Shown: one piece after another, positions 56,440 through 64,000 of the stretch
Numbering within the stretch: position 1 is the stretch's first letter
How the letters are laid out: each line of letters starts with the position of its first letter
DNA from: Bagarius yarrelli
Taxonomy: Eukaryota > Chordata > Actinopteri > Siluriformes > Sisoridae
Direction of reading: 5' to 3'
Assembly: GCA_005784505.1 (NCBI GenBank)
Contig: VCAZ01000046.1
Location: 1,678,001 to 1,742,000, forward strand
Length of the DNA stretch: 64,000 bases
Translations under genes and position numbers: made by a program
The notes under the pieces: generated by a model
What the model was told of the DNA's origin: nothing
The model's input: only the letters and a program-made list of their open reading frames with translations
The model's database searches: none

Positions 56440-56655
56440 TGTCTAGAATGTCTTTGTATGTTGTGGCATTCTATTATTCCTTCACTGGAACTAAGAGGCC
56501 CAATGCCGATGTGCATAAAGCCTCCGATTTCCATGATGTAGATCTTCTCACCCAACATTAGCGTCCAAACTTCCTGCTATTCGGTGGCAGAACAAGCTAA
56601 TTTCCTAAAGGCTTACTCCCAAAAGCCTTTCCAGTAGTGTGGAGGTTTTTAGGAG
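56440..56655 (+). mobile_element. Tc1-like transposon interior fragment
   Basis: TTGTCTAGAATGTCTTTGTA, CCTTCACTGGAACTAAGAGG, TGTGCATAAAGCCTCC, TCACCCAACATTAGCGTC and CCTTTCCAGTAGTGTGGAGG appear in the order found in the 3' half of a widespread teleost Tc1 family. Internal deletions remove the segment holding the catalytic SPDLNP-type motif. No termini are present. Confidence 0.6.
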
Positions 56656-57199
56656 TGAAACTAAAACCGGAATAAAATATTAAAAACACACATATGATGA
56701 AACAAGCCTTGTTTCATCAGACATGGTACGTGTCAGAGGCCAGCAGTTGTTTGGTCTGAGGCACAGAAATCTTAAAAGCATCATTAAAATAAGGAACCTG
56801 TGTTTTAACCTCGTTCATTTATGACAATTGAATGTGACTTAAATAATATTTTTCTTACATTACTTTTTTGACAATCACACCATGGTGCTAATTGTATAAA
56901 AAAAAAGGTGGCTACGCAAGACGGGTACACAAACAGCAAAGCTCAGTTGTTCTTAACCGAGGATCCAATACGAAATAAACACCCATATTGGAAAAATAAG
57001 CACAACTGTACCGAGCAGCCTAAAAAAAGGCAAACCAACTGCAAACAATGACGAGTTAATTATGAAAGACAAAACTGGCAGCAGAAGCCTACTTAGCAGT
57101 CAAATCCTCTTCAGTGTCTGGGGAAGGGAAGCAAGCAAGGCTGTGCAATGTGGAAGAAAAAAAAATCAGCAAGAATTAAAAAAAAAAAAAGGTTGACTT
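56656..57199. other. Unannotated noncoding segment with a palindrome
   Basis: Holds the 25-base palindrome at 56695-56719 and A-runs near 56899 and 57160-57190. No gene recognised. Confidence 0.5.
56695..56719. repeat. 25-base near-perfect palindrome
   Basis: Arms TGATGAAACAAG (56695-56706) and CTTGTTTCATCA (56708-56719) are exact reverse complements around a single C. It lies about 40 bases right of the Tc1-like fragment. Confidence 0.95.
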
Positions 57200-57960
57200 T
57201 TATTTTTCCTTTTAAGTTCTTCCCACAAGAATTCCTTTCAAATTCAAGCATTTCACTGAGTATCATGGCTAAAAATGATGTCTGCGGATGGACAGCATCC
57301 ATAAGCTGCTCATTGTGTTCAGTTTGACCAGGTGCTTGGCAAGCAGAGCCGTTCACTCCACGCTGCCAAGAATGCTTGGCTTCCACGCAAGACTGCAAAG
57401 ATATCATTTTCTTCAGCTCTGTGAGACACGGCTGAGCACGGGGAAGCAGGGAAGGCACTTAACAGACAGGCACAGGCAACCAGAGACTGTCCTAATGATT
57501 TTTATCAGTGTGACACAAAAAATGTTGAGAGGGGAATTGGAGACACTCCGTCCTCTGTCTCGAGCTCATTTCGAATGTAAGGGTTCACGGGACTCATCTA
57601 ATGCATAATAGACTCACGGCTATCAGCTCCCCTCGGCTCTCCTTCACAAAGACCAGAGTGAAGCGATCAGACAGATATTAACGCTGACGTTTAGCAGTAG
57701 CGCTCTTTATATGGTGACGAAATGCCGTCGCATTGGTTTCATTCACCTGCGACTGAACATGTACAATAGCCTTCCTTTGTTTGGGTCCTTCTTTTAATCC
57801 TCGGCAACCTGATAAGTGCTTGAAATTCAATTAGGAGCCACTAAAGAAGATGATAAGACAAATTCTAGAAAAAGCACAAGTGGTGTGCTTTAGAAGTCAG
57901 CTACGCTCCTGTGTTCGCAGGCAACACTAGCTTATTAGCATCACAAGAGCTGAATATAAA
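57200..57960. other. Long enhancer-like region
   Basis: About 750 repeat-free, GC-balanced bases. Includes GTCCTAATGATTTTTATCAG, ATCTAATGCATAATAGACTC and TTGAAATTCAATTAGGAGCC. Opposite-strand overlapping frames (57111-57458 and 57288-57608) have no recognisable domain. Conservation hypothesised only. Confidence 0.35.
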
Positions 57961-58479
57961 TATGCTGACAAGCTGACCCTCTTGTGTAGAGTTTCTGTCT
58001 TATTATTTCTCGAGTTGTGAATAAACAAGCAGAAATGATTAAGTCATCACATTCGCGCTGAGGACAAATGCTGAGTTGGATAAAAAAATAAAAAAGCAGA
58101 AATTTTGCGAATTCATGTAAAGTTATTTTAATGGAATGTATTTTATTGTTAATGGAACAAATGTCAATGAACACACGTGGAATCGCAGTAAACTCGCAAG
58201 GCTGCTGCTGGTGTCACAGTTAGACACAGTTGGTGAGTTTTTCTCGAAATGATCTTAAACAGAAATCTATACAAAATATATTTTTGGAGCGTAAAGGCAT
58301 TAACTTACACAAATATTCTATAGTTATAATTTTAACTCATTTTAACTTAATTTTTAAGTTAACCTCATTTCCAGACATCATGCTTTACTAATAAAAAGCC
58401 AAATATGTAACAATTTTAAAGACTAAATGCAGGAAAAACTATTTTGAGCTGAGGAAACACCTTAATGTATAAGAGGAGA
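57961..58479. other. Unannotated AT-rich segment
   Basis: Unique AT-rich DNA; nothing recognised. Confidence 0.5.
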
Positions 58480-58720
58480 ACTGGCCCCCCGACTAAGCCT
58501 GGTTTCTACGAAAGTTTTTTTTCCTTCATTTTGTCACCGATAAAGTTTTTTTTTCCTCGCCGCTCTCACCTCCGGCTTGCCCAGTTGGGGACTCTATTTA
58601 CAGATATTAATTAAACGAGTGTTTAATATGTCTCATTTGATTTGATTTTGTGAAGCTGCTTCGACACAATTTCTATTAATAAAAAGCGTTATATAAATAA
58701 CGTGTCCTGACTATAAAATA
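58480..58720 (+). mobile_element. LINE 3' end
   Basis: CCCCCCGACTAAGCCTGGTT, TTTTGTCACCGATAAAG, CCTCCGGCTTGCCCAGTTGG, GTGAAGCTGCTTCGACACAA and AAAAGCGTTATATAAATAAC match, in order, the untranslated end of the copy at 40900-41178. No ORF2 remnant. A long TA array follows at once. Confidence 0.75.
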
Positions 58721-58740
58721 AAACAAAAATTATATATACA

Positions 58741-58810
<70 letters not shown>
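58741..58810. repeat. (TA)34 microsatellite
   Basis: Longest uninterrupted TA tract in the window, about 69 bases, just after a LINE tail. Confidence 0.95.
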
Positions 58811-58816
<6 letters not shown>

Positions 58817-59499
58817 GGTTATGACTCACTCATCCTATTCTTTTTTCACCTGACCTTTTTTCATCTATGTGCTCTATTTAATGCGTCTGGCTAAACACAA
58901 CGTCGGATGCTGAAGCTGCTCTCGGTAACCTGTAACCGTATAATAACACAGTAATAAAATAACTTTAACCTGACAAGAAAACAGTTGCATGTATAAATTA
59001 CCAAAAAAAAGGCAAGTTAGCGCCGTTATGTGAAAAAAAAAAATTGATTTAGCGAAGATAAAAAAATATTTCATTTGTTTTCTCTGTCACTTTGGGCAGA
59101 CCTTAAAGCGCAAGACTATTATAGAGGGCGAGGAGAAAGTGAAGGAGGTGGACGGGGAATGAGAGAAGAGGAAAGGAGGGAAGAGAGGAATGAAGATGAG
59201 AGAAAAAGTAGGGGCGGTGCAAAGGGAGGGAGAGGGGTGTCCAGAGGGTAAGGGCGAGGAAGAGGGATAAATTAGCCAAACCACTTAGGTGATTTCAACT
59301 AAAATTAGCCGTGCTGCCTGTGGGCCCCATCAATTTTCAACTTGCTAAAACTCTTGACAAGCATGGGGCAACTTTCTCCCCACTTCCATGGTGAGTTACA
59401 AATTTTCCATCCCTTTTATCCTTCAATCTCCCTTTTAAATCATTTCCTTCATCACTATCTGCCTTCTCTCCTTCTGTCTCACAAACAGCTTCCCGCTTG
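58811..59499. other. Unannotated noncoding segment
   Basis: Unique DNA with a purine-rich stretch at about 59126-59270 (GGAGGAGAGAA-type). No gene recognised. Confidence 0.5.
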
Positions 59500-60160
59500 C
59501 TTCTATTACAGCCAATCGGAGACAGTGTGTATAGTTCGTAGCTCGTAATTGTGAGGGATGGACATGTTAAGTTTGCCTCCCGCTTGCACAGCTGTATGTG
59601 TAAACTTGTATAGCGGTCGCCTCTGAAGAACGCAGCGTGCTGTATGATTAAGAAAGACAAATGACTGCAAAGAGCTGTTCTCGCTCAGCTTAATTTAAAG
59701 CGACGCTTGAGTGAAATCATTCTTTCCAACGCCGCTTCGATATGTGTTGCTCTGCACAACCCTTCCTTTCCTCACAGTCTCATTTCTCTCCGCGGCTCTG
59801 TTTTTTTTTTCTCTCGTCCAGGTGTTCGTACCGTCTGTTAACTCACTCAAAAATGCTACAACCAGAGCCAACGCTTTAAAAGTGTCCAGCTCAAGGATTC
59901 TGCTACTGCATTTACTCAAGCGCTTAAACATGGAACGACTGCGCAGGTAACACATTAGCGCGCTAAATGGAGATGATACGGCGCATGGAGAAATTAGCAC
60001 TGATAATTTAAGTATACAAATGCTACTTGAATCTGGTGACATATGGGGTAGCATTTTTGCCCACCTGGTCTCCGTTGGCACACTCGCTCCGTGCCCTTAC
60101 CAAATGGCAGGCCCTGTTCTCTGTCTTAGCAGACAGGTGGCCAAAGTGCCCTGAAAAATT
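59500..60160. other. Enhancer-like region with inverted arms and E-boxes
   Basis: Repeat-free apart from a T-run at 59801-59810. Densest at 59930-60160: inverted arms AAATGCTAC (60018-60026) and GTAGCATTT (60048-60056), CATATG at 60040-60045, CACCTG at 60062-60067 and CAGGTG at 60134-60139. A 128-codon minus frame (59695-60081) has no recognised domain. Regulatory role is inferred. Confidence 0.4.
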
Positions 60161-60323
60161 TATTTCACGTTTTTACAGTTAGTGTTTGTTAACTCTCTTC
60201 CTGGACAGAAGTGCCAGGTCCTCCCATATGGAGTGCTGTGCAAAAACAAACCTATTTATTTAGACGCAATTAATCATTTGGTTATAAGGGGGTAAAAAAA
60301 TAAAGACGTGAAGCGAAATGTAT
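60161..60323. other. Unannotated noncoding segment
   Basis: Short unique stretch between an enhancer-like region and a SINE-A fragment. Confidence 0.5.
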
Positions 60324-60445
60324 ATTTACTGCATTTGGAACCTTTATCCAGAGTAACTTACTATTGTCTTATTTATTCAACAAAGCTTTATTAACCTTTA
60401 GATTTATTTTTTAACTAATAACCTTTTCAACCCACTGAGCTAAAC
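60324..60445 (-). mobile_element. Degenerate SINE-A
   Basis: TTTACTGCATTTGGAACCTT, TATCCAGAGTAACTTACTAT, TTATTTATTCAACAAAGC and AACCCACTGAGCTAAACTGC follow the inverted tail-to-head order of SINE-A at low identity, with the middle lost. Confidence 0.6.
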
Positions 60446-61435
60446 TGCATTTAGTAAAACAGGTACACAAATTATTCAAGTAAACAGGCAACACAGGGCA
60501 AAAAAAACCCCAAAAATGTATGAATTTATGTCACGGCACAGTATAATCAAACAAGCCCGCGTACAAAATCGGACATCTTTTGTTTCCTGCCTCACTGGAT
60601 AAGCAGAGTCACAGACCCTGACCAGATGATGATGAACACATTGCCTCGGATCTGGCGCTCTGAACTCAAGCAGAGAAAACTGACCTACTCCTTAATCGCT
60701 TTTAATGAAGCCAGTGTGAGCTCAAAGCTCTGCTGAATTTCACACACACCCACACAATCAAACCGACACACACACACAGACACACACAGATCCGGCTACA
60801 TCACCACCGATTGAATAAATGCAGTATTGGAAATATTACGCAAGTGACAAATTTCAATCACCTGTAGAGATACTGTACGCGCTTATCTGTTCCGAAAGTT
60901 TTGACACCCGAATCAACTTGTGACATTGATTCGGCTCAGACCAGGTGGCTGTCTGGTGTACTATATATCAATGTTTTACACATGTTCGATAGTGGTTTTT
61001 CACATTATCGTTAGATCTGCAGGGACTCTACAATACCTACATATACAAACATAAACTGAGAAGACTGGAAGGTTAAAAGAACTTAACTTATACAGTAGCA
61101 AATATAAGCACACAGCTATGAAAGTTTTTGACTGAATCATCTGTTTAAATAAAAAGAGAATAAAAATGTAAAATAATTCGTTCAGTCGGGAGCATCAATG
61201 AAATCCAAACGAAATTCCGAAGCTGCACATCTTTGTTTCAAGCATTAAGAAAGGTATTGACAATTATATTATAAAAAATATTGGCTAAAAAATATTAAAA
61301 AGAAATATTTAAATGTTTACTTGTTCGTTAAACATAGGAAAAAAAATCTGTCCTAAATACACACATACATTTTGAATGTCTTTTTTCCATTCGAAATTGT
61401 CGACTCTATCAAAACGCATCTAATTTAAAAAATAT
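60446..61435. other. Unannotated noncoding segment
   Basis: Unique DNA with CA tracts near 60741-60788. No gene or element recognised. Confidence 0.5.
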
Positions 61436-62226
61436 CAGTGGTGTGCAGTCAGGGCCAGCAAGGTCTTCTCTGCTGGCCTGAACAATATCCGAAGCTGACC
61501 TAAATTTACAACCTCAATTCCAATATTTGTTCCATAAAATTGCATTAATTTACTCTCAACACTTGGAGGTGTTTCTCTCGGCTGCACTGCTTCCAGTACG
61601 TGTATGTGGATGTTAATCTAATCTATCCAAGGTCTTCAGAATCAGTAGTGCTGCATATGTAACTTAAACTATATAAGCACGGAAGATTTCTAGTTACTTA
61701 ATATTATTAAAACCTGTTTCTATAACGATCTGATTTTTATACCCGATTCCCGACGCCGGCTAATTTTAGCACGATGACATCAGCATCTTTTCGTCCTCTG
61801 ATTGGTTGATCAGAGTAAATATCTACAGGCTAGCGAAATACATCTGTACAGTTGAATTTAACGCCCACAATAGCTGACGAAAAGAAAAAAATTTACTTTG
61901 TCTCGGATGTACTTACAATACGTTTTTTAAGCACACTTATCCAGAAAAGTTAGACATCGTGAGAAGAGTTCGCTTAAACCCAAAGATAACTAGCTTGTCT
62001 CAGCCTGGTAAAAGAGTTTGTTCACCACTTCCAGTTTGTGGAAACCTCCTACGAGCTTACAGCCTTTAGATGTATTATATGTTTTATTAATTTTTTTTTA
62101 ATGTTTTTTTGTCGTTATATTAATATTTAGATAAATATTGATTCTAAACCGCTTCAGATGATGTATGTGGCACAACTGCAGTTGTATTGTAGAGGATTGG
62201 AGTTCCAAATTTACCGCCCGCCACTG
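61436..62226. mobile_element. hAT-like non-autonomous element
   Basis: Inverted termini CAGTGGTGTGCAGTCAGG (left) and, on the minus strand from the right end, CAGTGGCGGGCGGTAAAT. Flanks AAAAATAT (61428-61435) and GAAAATAC (62227-62234) match at 6 of 8 bases, consistent with an aged 8-bp target duplication. CAGTGGCGG-type ends are common in hAT elements of fish. The 791-bp interior shows no transposase frame. Confidence 0.65.
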
Positions 62227-64000
62227 GAAAATACAATGTATTGAATCGAATTTTTTTAAGAATATATTTTAATGACAATTTTTTATAGTGATAAACATAA
62301 CAAATAAACTAAGGTTGAAATTCAATTTTGAACCATTAGGAACATCTAAATCAGCATTCTAAGACAACCTGTCCTATGTCCAGACATGTAATCCCTGTCC
62401 GATTAACTCTAAATTATGAAAATTCAGCTTCATTGGTGGCATATTTGAATCAAGATTTTAGCTCACTTCAGCTGTGACATACACAGACCCAATCCGCCAG
62501 CCGCACCCACTCTGCTCTAATTCAGCAAGGTCAACCTGAATGAAAATCTTTGATCGACATACGAGCACCTCATTCTGCTATTACATCTGGTAACTCTTTA
62601 CTTTCCCTGTGTTTTGCCCTAGCTCTGGGAAAGGTCCAGGATTCCGGATCTTCTTTCAGACCGGTATATGTCCTACAGAAAGGATGGCAGAAGCACTACT
62701 ATGTTTCCATTAATTTCTTCCTATATGGAAATGATGTTATTGCGACCTTCATTCTCTCCCCGCTAGTGTTCTCTGCAAATATATGCAGACAAATGTTCCT
62801 CAGTCTTTAGGGAGCATTCTTTGGGAATACCACAACGTTCCATACCTCCTATTATATTTCCAACTTTATCTATTGTTTGTGTCTGACAGTGTGCTCCATT
62901 GCATGAGATGGGCTGTTATATCAAATTCACCCTAATAACCTCTGCCCTACTTTTTTTTTTTGCGGTGGAAAAAATGAGCGTGTAAGAGCTGGAGACAGTC
63001 GCAAGACGACGAAAAAAGTTATACAGTGAGAGAGGAGACTTCCAAGGACGCTCTGGACTTCCTAATGGAGTCTCCAGAAGCAGAGATGTTGGCCGGTAAC
63101 AAGGTGGCGGGAAGGGAGGGGGGGGTTTGTAATCAGGATCCCTCAGCAGCAAAAAAAAGCTCTGTCTGACACATGCAAAAAGACAAAAGAGGTCACAGGT
63201 CAAGAACACTTCTACATAGAACTCGCTGAATGGACAGGTAGACGATATAAACCGGGAAGAAAACGGAATCTTTCTTATTAGGTGGAGGTTGGTGGAATTA
63301 GATTTGTCTTATTAGCAATAACTTCAAACGAGCTATTTCTATCCAACTTAATTGACTTCTAATTTGTCTTCTTTCAAAGCAATTTTAGATTTACTTCTAA
63401 CAATAACATACATACCAGCTTTAAACTGTTTCTACGAATCAGCAGAGATATATTTTAGAAACCTGGATGTACAGCTATGTTGTATAAATTCTTGTGTAGC
63501 TACAAACTGCTTCATTAAAGCATCGTCGCTGGAGCCACTCACTGGAAAACCACTGGAAAAGCAACACAAAACTCTAAAGTGCCTTTGCTACCAAAACATC
63601 GGTATCAATTTTCATTATTTTCTGCAAAACCCATTCTTAATCCTAGCAACAGGTATGTCTACCGAAAAAGAATCAAAAGGATTTAGTTATATAACCAAGG
63701 ACGCACTTAGACTGCATTATGCAAACAATTTCACAAAATTACATCATCCCATGACAGAATAACCAGACGTGGATCAAACCCGGGGAAATATGTCCTACAC
63801 CTTTTTTATAAGGGCCTGATATCATAAGCCGAACGTCGGCACATTCTTTTGTCATTCTAAAAAAAAAGAAATAAAAAAGAAACAAAATTCAGATGAAAAG
63901 ACAAAGCATACACTTTATCAAAGATAAACAGAAGATAGATTTACTTTTCATCATGTTGTGTTTAAAACTGTGCAGAAAGTACAGATACGTCAGCATGCAT
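62227..64000. other. Unannotated noncoding segment
   Basis: AT-rich unique DNA. The stretch at 62470-62900 is more balanced and could be regulatory. A T-run lies at 62950-62961 and a G-run at 63117-63126. The 136-codon plus frame at 63352-63762 has no recognisable domain, low-complexity feature or splice context and is about as long as chance predicts for this much sequence. Confidence 0.45.

Noticed and set aside
59695..60081. 128-codon minus-strand frame
   Set aside because: Overlaps a motif-rich noncoding region and an opposite plus frame; no protein signature.
63352..63762. 136-codon plus-strand open frame
   Set aside because: No domain, no low-complexity feature and no splice signals. 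With AT-rich stop frequencies, roughly one frame this long is expected by chance in six frames of 64 kb.

Overview
This window looks like nuclear DNA of a ray-finned fish, most likely an otophysan such as a catfish or characin. The evidence is the repeat content: tRNA-headed SINEs ending in a GGATAAGGGCGTCTGCCAAATGC-type tail, a second SINE with the GTCAGAGCGCAGGGTCAGC core, Tc1/mariner and hAT fragments of types common in teleosts, and LINE 3' ends finishing in GCGCTATA(T/C)AAATAAA. The order-level placement is inference from remembered repeat families. The window is AT-rich, with many CA/GT, CT/GA and TA microsatellites.

I find no protein-coding gene, no functional RNA gene and no CRISPR array. 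The longest open frames are either microsatellite or minisatellite translations (17.5-18.4 kb) or are about as long as chance predicts for 64 kb of AT-rich DNA (63352-63762). The window is best described as a gene desert or the inside of a very large intron.

Layout. 0-8.9 kb: mostly unique sequence with one SINE, microsatellites and a 44-base direct duplication (3109/4893). 8.9-9.6 kb: decayed Tc1-like transposon. 11.3-12.7 kb: repeat-free block resembling regulatory DNA. 13.8-15.7 kb: pile-up of SINEs, a LINE end and a candidate DNA transposon. 17.5-18.4 kb: pyrimidine-rich minisatellite. 22.3-22.9 kb: TA/T-rich low complexity. 24-27.6 kb: cluster of SINEs and a LINE end. 28.9-30.1 kb: enhancer-like blocks. 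30.5-35.8 kb: SINEs plus a hAT MITE with a perfect 8-bp target duplication inside another hAT-like unit. 36.7-37.8 kb: enhancer-like block and a purine tract. 39-41.2 kb: SINE and LINE end. 41.9-42.5 kb: homeodomain-site-rich block. 43.9-48.1 kb: hAT-like unit, Ty3/gypsy integrase remnant, MITE and RTE-type LINE fragment. 50.6-51.5 kb: three-layer nested insertion. 52-60 kb: enhancer-like blocks alternating with SINE, Tc1 and LINE pieces. 61.4-62.2 kb: hAT-like element.

No genes here act together. The functional hypothesis is that the repeat-poor, motif-rich stretches are long-range regulatory elements of a developmental gene outside the window. That rests on sequence texture and motifs only; no alignment was possible. 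Positions of decayed repeats are accurate to roughly 5-20 bases. In this annotation SINE-A is the family with the GTCTGCCAAATGC tail, SINE-B the family with the CAGAGCGCAGGGTCAGC core, and SINE-C the family with the GACTGTGGGAGGAAACCGG core and a GGAT-repeat tail.
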